Below are positions 1 through 8,934 of a stretch of DNA of 64,000 nucleotides, one piece after another (position 1 is the stretch's first letter; each line of letters begins with the position of its first letter). The notes beneath the pieces were generated by a model that saw only the letters and a list, made by a program, of their open reading frames with translations, made no database searches and was not told the origin of the DNA. Origin of the DNA: Mycobacterium sp. Aquia_216 (GTDB lineage Bacteria; Actinomycetota; Actinomycetes; Mycobacteriales; Mycobacteriaceae); assembly GCF_026723865.1 (NCBI RefSeq), contig NZ_CP113529.1, positions 3,596,001 to 3,660,000 of the forward strand, written 5' to 3'. A program made the position numbers and the translations under genes.

Positions 1-140
1 CCCGCTCGATCGTCCAGTGGCTGAACGCGACGACGTTGTTCCTGCTGACACCGGCGTGGCGGCGTCGCTCCGTCGCCGACAAACGCGAATTCGTCGAGCA
101 GTTTCTGGTGCGGGCCCTGGTGCCACGGATCAGACATTAG
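1..140 (+). CDS. C-terminal end of a probable TetR-family regulator (5' end outside window)
   Basis: An open frame enters from the left edge (codons in register with position 3) and stops at TAG 138-140, giving about 45 residues that end in LVRALVPRIRH. The fragment is amphipathic, with a Trp-rich stretch (VQWLN, TPAWRRR) and a final FVEQFLVRAL helix, which resembles the ligand-binding C-terminus of many mycobacterial TetR proteins. The DNA-binding domain lies outside the window, so the family call is an inference from this tail. Palindromic and direct-repeat DNA overlaps and follows the stop codon, which fits a local repressor acting on the next gene. Any other small helical protein is possible. 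Confidence 0.4.
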   Translation, partial: RSIVQWLNATTLFLLTPAWRRRSVADKREFVEQFLVRALVPRIRH

Positions 141-168
141 TCTTACTTTGTCTGATGTCCAGACATTA
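131..168. promoter_or_regulatory. Candidate operator: direct repeat plus palindrome before the APH-type kinase
   Basis: CAGACATTA occurs twice in the same orientation, at 131-139 and 160-168. The second copy belongs to a perfect palindrome, TGTCTG-N5-CAGACA, at 149-165. This looks like a dimeric repressor site, and the neighbouring TetR-like fragment is the obvious candidate ligand. AT-rich DNA suitable for a promoter follows at 164-180. Function is inferred. Confidence 0.45.
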
Positions 169-244
169 ATATATTTTTGTCCTGATAGCTTTCTTCGTGC
201 CCCCGCATCGAGCGGCCGTGCCGGCGCAAACAGGATGGACAGTG

Positions 245-1390
245 ATGGCAAACCCCTTTGAAAAGGCGCTATCCGTTGCCGGCCTGGCGACTCATCTCGG
301 CCGGGGCGTCGGCCGGGTGACGGCCGACGCCATCGTGGGCAGTCGGGCGGGACTACCCCGAACGGTCGGCGATCTCAACACCGCGGCGCTGTCCACTGTG
401 ATGGGCCGAAACGTCGGGTCGATCCGCGTCCTGGCCAGCGACGCGGGCACATCGTCACGGGCACGGCTGGTGCTGACCGGGGATGACGTACCCGAATCGG
501 TATTCGTCAAGATTGCGGCGCAGACCGCGGCGACCCGGTTGATGGGCGAGCTGGGCCGGCTGGGCAATACCGAGGTGCGCTTCTACAGTCAGCTCGCCCC
601 CGAACTCTCCGGAGTCCCGGTCACCTACGGCACGGCGTTCGACACCTGGACCGGTCGGTACCTACTTGTGCTGGAAGACCTTCCGGAGTCGTGCGTGTTT
701 CCCGACACGCTGCACCCGCTGACCACCGACCAGGCCGGTCTCATCGTCGAGCTGCTGGCCACCCTGCACGGAACCTTCTGGGACCGCATGCGCCACAACG
801 GAGGCGGACCGCTGGGGTGGCTCTACACGCCGTCGGGTGACGTCACGTCTCTGCTGACCGGGCCATTGATGACGACCTCGATGAAGCGACTCGGTGAGCA
901 GACCACCAATGAGGTGGACTTCCCCATTGACAGGGGCCGATTCATCGCCGAGAACTACCGCGCGGTCGCCGCGTTGATCGACACTCCCCCGCATACGGTC
1001 ATGCACGGCGACGCCCATCCGGGCAACATGTATTTCCGCGACGGCGAGGCGGGACTGTTGGATTGGCAGGCCGTGCGACGCGGACATCCGTCGCGCGAAC
1101 TGGCTTACACCCTGATCACCAGTCTGACACCGGAAGACCGCCGTAGCACCCAGCGCGAGCTGCTCGATGTCTACCGGCAGGCACTGGCCGCGGCCGGCGG
1201 CCCCGAACTGGACCGCGAGGACCTCTGGCTGCGCTACCGCCAAGGCTCGCTCTATGCGTATGTCGCCCCGCTGATCACCGCGGGAATGGGCGGAATGCAG
1301 GTCGAAGACATCGCCATGGAAGGTCTGCGGCGCGGCGTCGCCGCCCTCGACGACTTGGAAACCGTTGCCGCGCTCAAGGGTTCGCTATAG
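245..1390 (+). CDS. Aminoglycoside phosphotransferase (APH)/choline kinase-like protein
   Basis: A 381-residue protein of the APH kinase-like fold. It shows the Brenner-type catalytic motif HGDAHPGN (H254-N261, catalytic D256) and the metal-binding DWQ motif (D273) in LLDWQAVRRGHPSRE. Members of this superfamily transfer phosphate from ATP to small hydroxylated substrates; the mycobacterial paralogues mostly have unknown substrates and are often annotated as ecdysteroid-kinase-like or acyl-CoA dehydrogenase-linked. The ATG at 245 is preferred over the upstream in-frame start at 197 because family similarity appears to begin near MANPFEKAL. The gene sits directly behind a palindromic operator candidate and a TetR-like fragment, suggesting local repression. 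It ends 7 bases from the convergent aldo/keto reductase. Antibiotic resistance should not be assumed. Confidence 0.75.
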   Translation: MANPFEKALSVAGLATHLGRGVGRVTADAIVGSRAGLPRTVGDLNTAALSTVMGRNVGSIRVLASDAGTSSRARLVLTGDDVPESVFVKIAAQTAATRLMGELGRLGNTEVRFYSQLAPELSGVPVTYGTAFDTWTGRYLLVLEDLPESCVFPDTLHPLTTDQAGLIVELLATLHGTFWDRMRHNGGGPLGWLYTPSGDVTSLLTGPLMTTSMKRLGEQTTNEVDFPIDRGRFIAENYRAVAALIDTPPHTVMHGDAHPGNMYFRDGEAGLLDWQAVRRGHPSRELAYTLITSLTPEDRRSTQRELLDVYRQALAAAGGPELDREDLWLRYRQGSLYAYVAPLITAGMGGMQVEDIAMEGLRRGVAALDDLETVAALKGSL

Positions 1391-1397
1391 GAATTGC

Positions 1398-2369
<972 letters not shown>

Positions 2370-2687
2370 GGCACGTTCTCCTGTCGTGGTGGGGCTTTGC
2401 GCGGGATCCATTCTCAGAATTCCACAAACTGGGTTGCCCATGCGAAGCATTGTTCGACGCCTCGCGTCAGTCGGCGCCCTCGGTCGGCAGTTACTTGAGC
2501 CCGGTGCCAAGCCTGACCAAAAGGCCACCGAGGACTACATTTCCGGCCGGTTCGGCCGACCACTGAGCGTTGACGCCGACAGCGCTCGGCGCGTGCACAT
2601 TGTCCGCCTTTCCGCCCGTGACAATGCTGAGCATCTCCTCAGCCGGTACCGTGGCTCTGTGCACCGCCTCGAGCTTCCCCCGATCTG
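2370..2687. other. Intergenic region, 318 bases, divergent promoters
   Basis: This gap separates the divergent aldo/keto reductase and acyltransferase genes and should hold both promoters. I saw no convincing operator. A minus-strand frame of about 47 codons (ATG 2634 to stop 2491) has a protein-like ending, but its GAGGAG touches the ATG with no spacing and I recognise no family, so it is not called. Confidence 0.5.
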
Positions 2688-4016
2688 ATGGCCGACACAA
2701 ACACCGCACGACCTACCCGCAATCTGGCGGTGGACTTCTACCGCGTATCGGGCGTAATCCTCATTGTGCTGGGTCATTGGCTAGCCGGATCGGTCACCTA
2801 TCAAGACGGACATTTCGGGCGGGAGAACCCGCTGGTCGACCTGCCCTGGACACAGTGGCTGACCTGGATTTTCCAGGCGGTTCCGGTGTTCTTCCTGGCG
2901 GCCGGCTACGCCGGCGCAGTGTCATGGACGCATCGGCGCGGCACCGGCGGTTTCTCGCGAGAGGTCTGGCTCCGGCATCGACTGGCCCGGGTACTGGGAC
3001 CGACGGCGGTCTACGTCGCCCTGGTGTCGATCGTTGTGGTGGTTCTCGTAGCCTATGGCATTCCCGGCTCGGTGCTGGAATACGCGGGTTGGGCGGTGGC
3101 GATGCACTTGTGGTTCCTCGCCGTCTACGTAGTGGTGGTGTCGCTGACGCCGATTGCGATTGCCGCACAAAGCCGTTGGGGCCTTTGGGTGCCGGGCGTC
3201 TTGGCGGTCGCGGTCGCCGTATTCGACTTCGCCACGATCGTCGGCCACGTGGCTTACATCGGCTGGCTGAATTACTTTCTGTGCTGGGGGGCGCTCTACC
3301 AGCTCGGAATCGCTTGGCGCTGTGGGTTATTGACTGTTCGCAGATCGGTGCTGCTCGCGGCCGCCTCGGCGGTCGCGCTCGCGCTGCTGATCTGGCTGGG
3401 ACACTACCCCGTCAGCATGATCGGCGTCCCCGGTCAAGCGGTGCAGAATACGACGCCACCCACCGTGGCGATGCTGGCCTTCGCGTGCGCGCAGGCCGGG
3501 TTGGTGGTGACACTCGCGCCCGCGCTCAACCGCGCCCTGCGTGCCGGGTTCGTCAAGCGGGTGCTTTCCATAGCGAACAACAATGTGATGGCCCTTTACC
3601 TCTGGCACATGGTGCCGGTCGTGATCGTCGCGATCATCGCCTACCCTGCAGGGCTCTTGCCGCAACCACTCGAGGGGACGGGGGCGTGGTGGCTGGTCCG
3701 GTTGGAGTGGATCGTCATCCTCAGTCTGGTGACTGCGGTCGAAATTGCGCTGCTGTGGTGGCAACGAAGGCTTTTCGCGGTGCCGCTGCCCATGCTCGGA
3801 GTACCGCTCACAGCGCGCTGGGGCGAAGTGGTCATGTTGGCCGGTGCCGTGATGGCCTCCTTCAGCTTGCACATTTTCGCCTATGCGGGCTTCGCGCCGA
3901 ACGGGCACCTTCCGTGGGTGAACGTGCTGGTATTCGCTGTCGGGGTGACACTGGTCGCGCTTCGCCCAAAACAGCTGAGCCCACGGCTCGCCGATCCCGC
4001 ACGACCGTCCGGTTGA
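2688..4016 (+). CDS. Acyltransferase family 3 (OafA/NolL type) integral membrane protein
   Basis: A 442-residue polytopic membrane protein with about ten hydrophobic segments. The N-terminus (RNLAVDFYRVSGVILIVLGHWL) has the R/K...DxxR.xxxxxxVxxxHW arrangement of acyltransferase-3 proteins, in which the histidine in the first segment (LGHW) is functionally important. These enzymes move acyl groups, usually acetyl or succinyl, across or at the cytoplasmic membrane onto sugars, peptidoglycan or lipids. Here the acceptor is unknown; mycobacterial envelope glycolipids are plausible. ATG 2688 is the natural start and puts the first transmembrane helix near residue 20. It is followed after 93 bases by an iron-box-like site and two small genes, so it is probably monocistronic. 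Confidence 0.8.
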   Translation: MADTNTARPTRNLAVDFYRVSGVILIVLGHWLAGSVTYQDGHFGRENPLVDLPWTQWLTWIFQAVPVFFLAAGYAGAVSWTHRRGTGGFSREVWLRHRLARVLGPTAVYVALVSIVVVVLVAYGIPGSVLEYAGWAVAMHLWFLAVYVVVVSLTPIAIAAQSRWGLWVPGVLAVAVAVFDFATIVGHVAYIGWLNYFLCWGALYQLGIAWRCGLLTVRRSVLLAAASAVALALLIWLGHYPVSMIGVPGQAVQNTTPPTVAMLAFACAQAGLVVTLAPALNRALRAGFVKRVLSIANNNVMALYLWHMVPVVIVAIIAYPAGLLPQPLEGTGAWWLVRLEWIVILSLVTAVEIALLWWQRRLFAVPLPMLGVPLTARWGEVVMLAGAVMASFSLHIFAYAGFAPNGHLPWVNVLVFAVGVTLVALRPKQLSPRLADPARPSG

Positions 4017-4064
4017 ATGGCTCCGGCACTTGGGGCCCATTGGCCACGCGTTTTGCATTATCAG

Positions 4065-4083
4065 TATGGGTAGCCTAACCTAA
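4065..4083 (+). promoter_or_regulatory. IdeR (iron box)-like site
   Basis: The 19 bases match the IdeR/DtxR consensus TTAGGTTAGGCTAACCTAA at 15 of 19 positions, with the whole right half (CTAACCTAA) exact. The site ends 26 bases before the GTG of the Cys-rich small gene at 4110, a position suited to iron-dependent repression. Match counted by eye; binding is inferred. Confidence 0.6.
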
Positions 4084-4109
4084 TCCGGGTTGGATGGAAA
4101 GGCTTGCCC

Positions 4110-4331
4110 GTGACACTTGCGTTGCCGATTGATCCGCATGCCGATAGTTCTCGGCGTGCTTGGCTACCCTGCCCCACCTGCGACTGGGGCCGCGACAAGT
4201 GCGTGGAGTGCCGCAGCAGCCGCAATTGCGGTTCGCACTGGCAGTACCTGTTGAGCAATCACGCGACGCGGGTCCACCTTCAATGCCCGGGCTGTGCGAC
4301 GTTGTGGTCGATCGACACCCGTAACCGCTGA
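4110..4331 (+). CDS. Small Cys-rich (zinc-ribbon-like) protein, unknown function
   Basis: A 73-residue protein from GTG 4110, chosen because GGAAAGG lies 7-8 bases upstream; an in-frame TTG at 4104 would add two residues. It contains CPTC, then C..C (CVEC), a further C and two His, and finally CPGC before the C-terminus, giving a spacing pattern typical of a zinc- or iron-binding ribbon. No transmembrane segment or signal peptide. I do not recognise a named family. Its promoter carries a strong IdeR-box-like sequence, so expression is predicted to rise when iron is scarce. It is followed after 47 bases by another small gene on the same strand, probably co-transcribed. Metal storage, a regulatory or an RNA/protein-binding role are all possible. 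Confidence 0.6.
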   Translation: MTLALPIDPHADSSRRAWLPCPTCDWGRDKCVECRSSRNCGSHWQYLLSNHATRVHLQCPGCATLWSIDTRNR

Positions 4332-4378
4332 CGGGTCGGTCGGGCCGCGACTCGCCCAACCAGGACTGGCGTTGACGC

Positions 4379-4585
4379 ATGCCTGAGCTGAATCACCCGC
4401 AGCCACAACATGTTTTCGAGATCGTCGACGCGATGGAACTTGACAAGCTCGCCACCATCGCGAGAATTCAACACACTCTCGCCCGCGCCTGGCGAAACGG
4501 CGACGACACCATCGCCCACGCCGACGGTGCCGGGAAAATCGACGACTATCGCGTATTCCTCGACGTGACACCGATTTACGTGTGA
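4379..4585 (+). CDS. Small hypothetical protein
   Basis: A 68-residue soluble polypeptide starting MPELNHPQPQHVFEIV. It is mostly helical in appearance (ELDKLATIARIQHTLARAWRNG), acidic at its end (IDDYRVFLDVTPIYV), and has no signal peptide, cysteine or membrane segment. I recognise no family. It lies 47 bases after the Cys-rich gene on the same strand and ends 9 bases before the convergent TetR gene. Co-transcription with the gene at 4110 would put it under the same putative iron control. Coding status is supported by codon character and tight packing, not by homology. Confidence 0.45.
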   Translation: MPELNHPQPQHVFEIVDAMELDKLATIARIQHTLARAWRNGDDTIAHADGAGKIDDYRVFLDVTPIYV

Positions 4586-4594
4586 CGCATCGCC

Positions 4595-5248
4595 TTAAAT
4601 CGCGGCGAACGCAGCTTCGGGTAGCGGACGCCGGCAGATCGCATGCGCCTCGTCCGCGTCGAGCCCGAACAGACGCAGCACGTTTTCGGTGACGATGTCG
4701 GCGGCGTGTGCGTCGTCGCGAACCGGGTCATCACGCAGCAGCTTCCCAAGTCCCAACAGCGCGCCGCCGGCCATGGCCAGGGCCAGCTCCGGGTCATCGA
4801 GGTGGAACCTGCCGGCGTCAACTCCGGCCTTGATATCACGCAGCGCGCGGGGAGCCAGGCCGCGTTCGGACGAAAGCAGTGCCGGTCCGTGCGCCAATAG
4901 AATCTCGCTCTCCTGCGGGCGCTGACGAAACAACCGGCCGGTCAGCCGGAAACTCGCGGCGAACGTTTCGGCCGGATCTCGGATCGATGTGGTGATCCGG
5001 TCCAGCATCGCCCCGTGGGCATCGAGCACGTCGGCCACCGCGGCCTCGAACAACTGCTCCTTGCTATCGAAGTGGTTGTAGAAGGAACCCATCCCGACGT
5101 CGGCGATCCGGGTGATCTCCAGCACCGGCACGTTGATTTTCCCCTCGGCGATCAACCGTTGCGCGGCCTTGATCAGCGCCGCACGGGTGCGCTGCTTGCG
5201 CAGCTCCAAGCGATTGGGTGGGTCGGCGTGGTCGGGCATTTCGCTCAT
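4595..5248 (-). CDS. TetR-family transcriptional regulator of the adjacent catabolic operon
   Basis: A 217-residue repressor. The N-terminal HTH is clear: RTRAALIKAAQRLIAE, then LEITRIADVGMGSFYNHFDSKEQLFEAAV (roughly residues 20-75), the TetR recognition-helix signature. The C-terminal half is an all-helical ligand domain. The gene is divergent from the VOC dioxygenase/FAH hydrolase/monooxygenase operon, and two copies of a palindromic element (5270-5285 and 5314-5327) lie in the shared promoter, so it most likely represses both itself and the operon and is released by an aromatic substrate or its CoA or ring-cleavage product. Ligand identity cannot be read from the sequence. Confidence 0.85.
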   Translation of the reverse strand: MSEMPDHADPPNRLELRKQRTRAALIKAAQRLIAEGKINVPVLEITRIADVGMGSFYNHFDSKEQLFEAAVADVLDAHGAMLDRITTSIRDPAETFAASFRLTGRLFRQRPQESEILLAHGPALLSSERGLAPRALRDIKAGVDAGRFHLDDPELALAMAGGALLGLGKLLRDDPVRDDAHAADIVTENVLRLFGLDADEAHAICRRPLPEAAFAAI

Positions 5249-5269
5249 CTCAACGAGTATGCATCACGT

Positions 5270-5327
5270 CTGATGATTTCGTCAGAACCCTTGACCGAGC
5301 GTTCACCGGTATGTGACGATTTCGTCA
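5270..5327. promoter_or_regulatory. Paired TetR operator candidates in the divergent promoter
   Basis: CTGATGATTTCGTCAG at 5270-5285 and TGACGATTTCGTCA at 5314-5327 are two versions of one palindrome (arms TGACGA/TCGTCA around TT, the second perfect). Their cores are 43 bases apart, about four helical turns, flanking TTGACC at 5291-5296, a plausible -35 element. The second copy overlaps a GTG at 5313, which argues that translation starts at ATG 5331. Confidence 0.6.
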
Positions 5328-5330
5328 GTT

Positions 5331-6464
5331 ATGTTGCCTCAGATCGGACACCCGCACCGGGACCTGCACAGCGAGCAGGGAGCACTCCCCCGCGAACACA
5401 CCGGCCGGTCACCGAACCCGGTGATCAAAGTCGTCGACATCGCGTGGCTGGAGTTCGAGAAGCCGGACCTGACGCGCGCCGGGGCGTTCGCGCGGGCGTT
5501 CGGGTTTCAGGCAGCGCAAAGCGGTCCGGAAGAAATTCAGCTGCGTGGCACCCAAGCGGGTGCGCCATGCGTGATCGTGCGGCGAGGACCGCGAAGTCGA
5601 TTCGCCCGCGCGGCGTTTCGCGCCGGCGACGAGGCCGACCTGCTGCGCCTCGCCGACAAAACCGGCGTCCTGGCGCGGCCGCTGCCGCAGAGCCTGGGCG
5701 GCCTGTCGGTCGACCTGTCCGACCCCGGCGGAATGCCGGTACGCGTCGTCGCCGGTATGCACGAGCTGCCGGAACTGCCGAGTCAGCACCCCCACACGTT
5801 CAACTTCGGAGACAACACGCAGCGCGTCAACACCGGCCAGCGTCCCCAACGCGTCCCCGCTCGGGTTCAGCGCCTGGGCCACCTGGTGGTGCAGACGACG
5901 AAATACTCCGAAACGCTGAATTGGTATCTGGACAACCTGGGGATGGTCGTCAGCGACTTCTTGTTTTTCCCCGGGCAGCGCGATCGTGGGCCGACCATGA
6001 GCTTCATCCGCTGTGATCGAGGGTCGGCGCCCGCCGATCACCACACGCTGGCCGTTGCGCTGGGACCGGCGAACCGTTACGTCCATTCGGCCTACCAGGT
6101 CAGCGATCTCGATGCGCTGGCCGCAGGCGGCGAATACCTGCGGGAGCGTGGCTACTTTCGGTCGTGGGGAATCGGCAGGCACATCCAGGGCAGTCAGATC
6201 TTCGACTACTGGCGCGATCCCGACGGCTTCTTGGTCGAGCATTTCGCCGACGGCGATCGATTCGACAACACCGTCGAACCCGGCTGGGCGCCGTTCAGCG
6301 CGTCCGGGCTTGCCCAGTGGGGGCCACCGGCGACCAAGGACTTCCTTGGTACCGATCTGAAATCGGCTCGCCACGAACTGGTTTCGATGCTCACCGCACT
6401 TCGCGACCGCAACGAGTTCGATATCAGCCGCTTCATCGGCCTACTGAAAGTACCCATTTCATGA
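5331..6464 (+). CDS. VOC-superfamily (extradiol-type) dioxygenase
   Basis: A 377-residue protein with two vicinal-oxygen-chelate domains. The C-terminal domain carries candidate metal ligands: a His in RLGHLVVQTTKYSETLNWYL, a second in YVHSAYQVSDLDAL and a Glu in GFLVEHFADGDRFDN, the His-His-Glu facial triad of Fe(II) extradiol dioxygenases. The role would be ring cleavage of a catecholic or related aromatic compound. ATG 5331 is chosen because the GTG at 5313 falls inside an operator palindrome, though no strong ribosome binding site is seen for either. It is the first gene of an operon: its stop overlaps the ATG of the FAH-family hydrolase (ATGA). The TetR gene is divergent. The exact substrate is unknown. 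Confidence 0.75.
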   Translation: MLPQIGHPHRDLHSEQGALPREHTGRSPNPVIKVVDIAWLEFEKPDLTRAGAFARAFGFQAAQSGPEEIQLRGTQAGAPCVIVRRGPRSRFARAAFRAGDEADLLRLADKTGVLARPLPQSLGGLSVDLSDPGGMPVRVVAGMHELPELPSQHPHTFNFGDNTQRVNTGQRPQRVPARVQRLGHLVVQTTKYSETLNWYLDNLGMVVSDFLFFPGQRDRGPTMSFIRCDRGSAPADHHTLAVALGPANRYVHSAYQVSDLDALAAGGEYLRERGYFRSWGIGRHIQGSQIFDYWRDPDGFLVEHFADGDRFDNTVEPGWAPFSASGLAQWGPPATKDFLGTDLKSARHELVSMLTALRDRNEFDISRFIGLLKVPIS

Positions 6465-7396
6465 CCATTTCCGTACTGCGTACCGCCGACGCCTGGTGGC
6501 TGAAGACCGAGACCGGGGCCGCGAAGATCGACACCACCGCCACCACAACCGCCGCGCTGCTGTCGGATCGGGCGGCAATCGAGACCGCCGGAACTGCGGA
6601 CACCGTCGCCGTCGACCAACTCACCTTGCTGTCGCCGGTGACCCGGCCGTGCCGAGTGGTGGCTCAAATGACCAACTTCGAGTCGCATGTCAGGGATGCG
6701 GGCATGGACCCGGCGTCGGTCCCGCTGACGTTCTTCCGCAAAGCATCGGCATCGATCAACGGCCCGTTCGACGACATCGTCAAACCGTCCCACGTCCAGC
6801 TGCTCGACTACGAGGTGGAAATCGGATTGGTGATCGGGCGTGTAATCCCAGTCGGCACACCCATTTCCGATCAGAACCTGGGCGAGTTCATCGCGGGACT
6901 GGTCATTACCAACGACGTTTCTGCCCGCGATGTCCAGCTTCCGCAAACCCAGTTCTACGAAGCCAAGTCGTATCCGACGTTCACCCCGGTGGGACCGGAG
7001 CTGGTATTGCTGACGCCCGAAGAACTCACCCGGTTCGGCGATCTGCGGCTGCGCCTGAGAGTCAGTGGCATCGAACGGCAGAATGCGCTCGTCGACGGGG
7101 ACATGTTGTACCGGCCACTGCAGGCGCTGCAATCCCTCACCCAGTTCCAGGAACTCGCCCCGGGCGACTTGGTGCTCACCGGCACCCCGGCCGGTACCGC
7201 GCTGAGCGCCCCACCCAAGCCGCTGGCGATGATCGGCAACCTGTTGCCGACGTCCCTCAAATGGAAGGTGTTCTTCAAGGGCCAGGCCCGCAACCCGAAG
7301 TATCTAAAACACGGTGACATCGTGGAGGCGTCGGTGGCCACCGACGACGGCACCATCGATCTCGGAACGCAGCGCAACGCCGTCCGATTCTCGTGA
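6461..7396 (+). CDS. Fumarylacetoacetate hydrolase (FAH) family protein
   Basis: A 311-residue enzyme of the FAH/2-oxohepta-3-ene-1,7-dioate hydratase family. The catalytic domain shows the metal-binding acidic residues in LLDYEVEIGLVIGR and the family signature NDVSARDVQLPQTQFYEAKSY; the late segment GDLVLTGTPAGTA is also typical. These enzymes cleave carbon-carbon bonds or hydrate ring-fission products of aromatic degradation. The start ATG 6461 overlaps the stop of the upstream dioxygenase by four bases, and the stop overlaps the GTG of the following monooxygenase, so the three proteins are made in a coupled way. The frame is open far upstream, but that part lies inside the dioxygenase gene and is not coding. 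Confidence 0.85.
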   Translation: MTISVLRTADAWWLKTETGAAKIDTTATTTAALLSDRAAIETAGTADTVAVDQLTLLSPVTRPCRVVAQMTNFESHVRDAGMDPASVPLTFFRKASASINGPFDDIVKPSHVQLLDYEVEIGLVIGRVIPVGTPISDQNLGEFIAGLVITNDVSARDVQLPQTQFYEAKSYPTFTPVGPELVLLTPEELTRFGDLRLRLRVSGIERQNALVDGDMLYRPLQALQSLTQFQELAPGDLVLTGTPAGTALSAPPKPLAMIGNLLPTSLKWKVFFKGQARNPKYLKHGDIVEASVATDDGTIDLGTQRNAVRFS

Positions 7397-8934
7397 GCGC
7401 CAAGGATATTCAGCGCGTCACCATCGTCATCGTCGGTGCCGGGCCCACCGGCGTCACCGCCGCCACCCTGTTGGCGCAATACGGCGTGCACACTCTGGTG
7501 CTCGATCGCTGGCCGGGCGTGTACCCACAGCCACGCGCCGTGCATCTCGACGACGAGATTTACCGGGTCATCGCCCGGCTCGGCATTGCCGAAGAGTTCG
7601 CGGCGATTTCGCGGCCGACGTTGGGTTTGCGATTGCTCGATGATCGATTCCGGGTTCTCGCCGAGTTCACCCGAGATACCTCCCGCAGCCGAAACGGCTT
7701 CCCACAGGCCAACATGTTCGATCAGCCGGAGTTGGAGGCCGTGCTGCGGGTAAACCTGCTGCGCTACCCGCAGGCACGGCTCCGCGGCAACGCCGAAGTC
7801 ACGGCGGTAACCGACACCGGAACCGATCTACGCGTCACCTTCACCGACCGTGTCGACGGCTCGGTGCATCAGGTCGATACCGAATACCTGCTGGGTTGCG
7901 ACGGCGCTAATAGCCTGGTACGCAGCCAAATAGGTGCAGCAATCACCGATTTGAATTTCAATCAGCGCTGGCTGGTCGTCGACGTGGCAACCGGCGCCGA
8001 CTTAGGCCAGTGGGAAGGCGTGCACCAAGTATGCAATCCGGTCCGCGCGGGAACCTACATGCGCATCGGGGCGTCGCGTTACCGCTGGGAGTTTCAGTTG
8101 CTGGCCGGCGAATGCGCCGATGACTTCGCCACCCTGACCGCGTTGCGGCCACTGATCAGGCGCTGGACTGGCGATGCCGAATTGACGCTGTTGCGCGTCA
8201 CCGAGTACACGTTCCGCGCCCAGATCGCCCAGCGGTGGCGCCGCGACAAGGTCTTCATCCTCGGCGACGCGGCGCACCTCACTCCCCCATTCATCGGCCA
8301 GGGAATGGGGGCAGGCATGCGCGACGCGATGAATCTCGCGTGGAAGCTCGCCGGTGTTCACCACGGCACCCTCGCCCCGGCTGTGCTGGATACCTATGAG
8401 CAGGAACGCAAACCGCACACCCGGCAGATGATCCGCTTGGCGCTCAACGTCGGTCGCGCGATGACCGGGGGCGCCCGCGTGGGCAATACGTTGCGCCGCG
8501 TGGTGCTGCCGCGGCTGCGGCTGATCCCTGGTCTGCGCGACAAGGTGGTCGACTCCACCACACCGGCGCTGTCCAATTCCGCGCTGGTGTGCAAATCGCG
8601 CCGGCCCCGCCAACTCGCCGGCACGCTATGCCCCAACCCGCAGCTACGCGATGGTCAGCGGCTCGACGACGTGGTAGGAACCGGTTTCGCGCTGATCACC
8701 ACCCGCGGCCCGGACGTTGCCGACGAAGCCGCGCTGCGGCAGCGCGGCTTCGTCGTGCTGGTTACCCAGCCGGGCGACGCACTCGCGCACTGGTTGCGCA
8801 CGGGCCGTGCCACGGCCGCGCTGGTCCGCCCCGATCGGACGGTCATGCGCGCCGGGCGCGATGTCTCCGTGTTATGCGCGTGGGCATCCAACGTAGTTAG
8901 TGGGCGGTCCCTTGCGGCGGCCGAGCGACGATGA
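7393..8934 (+). CDS. FAD-dependent aromatic monooxygenase, MhpA-like (3-(3-hydroxyphenyl)propionate hydroxylase type)
   Basis: A 513-residue class A flavoprotein hydroxylase. It shows the N-terminal Rossmann FAD motif VIVGAGPTGVTAATLLAQYG, and the second FAD/NAD(P)H motif around VFILGDAAHLTPPFIGQG followed by GMRDAMNLAWKL. MhpA-type enzymes hydroxylate a phenolic ring to give the catechol that an extradiol dioxygenase then opens, so with the two upstream genes the order hydroxylation, ring cleavage, hydrolysis can be assembled. Translation starts at GTG 7393 (GTGA overlap with the FAH stop). The C-terminal thioredoxin-like region is present but short. The last 38 bases overlap the convergent stress-protein gene. 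The natural substrate is not identifiable. Confidence 0.82.
   Translation: MSAKDIQRVTIVIVGAGPTGVTAATLLAQYGVHTLVLDRWPGVYPQPRAVHLDDEIYRVIARLGIAEEFAAISRPTLGLRLLDDRFRVLAEFTRDTSRSRNGFPQANMFDQPELEAVLRVNLLRYPQARLRGNAEVTAVTDTGTDLRVTFTDRVDGSVHQVDTEYLLGCDGANSLVRSQIGAAITDLNFNQRWLVVDVATGADLGQWEGVHQVCNPVRAGTYMRIGASRYRWEFQLLAGECADDFATLTALRPLIRRWTGDAELTLLRVTEYTFRAQIAQRWRRDKVFILGDAAHLTPPFIGQGMGAGMRDAMNLAWKLAGVHHGTLAPAVLDTYEQERKPHTRQMIRLALNVGRAMTGGARVGNTLRRVVLPRLRLIPGLRDKVVDSTTPALSNSALVCKSRRPRQLAGTLCPNPQLRDGQRLDDVVGTGFALITTRGPDVADEAALRQRGFVVLVTQPGDALAHWLRTGRATAALVRPDRTVMRAGRDVSVLCAWASNVVSGRSLAAAERR

Noticed and set aside
197..244. Upstream start of the APH-type kinase
   Set aside because: The added residues have no family character, and ATG 245 fits the family N-terminus better.
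2491..2709. Minus-strand frame of 72 codons in the intergenic region
   Set aside because: Its only near-consensus Shine-Dalgarno touches the internal ATG, and it runs into the acyltransferase gene; no recognised family.
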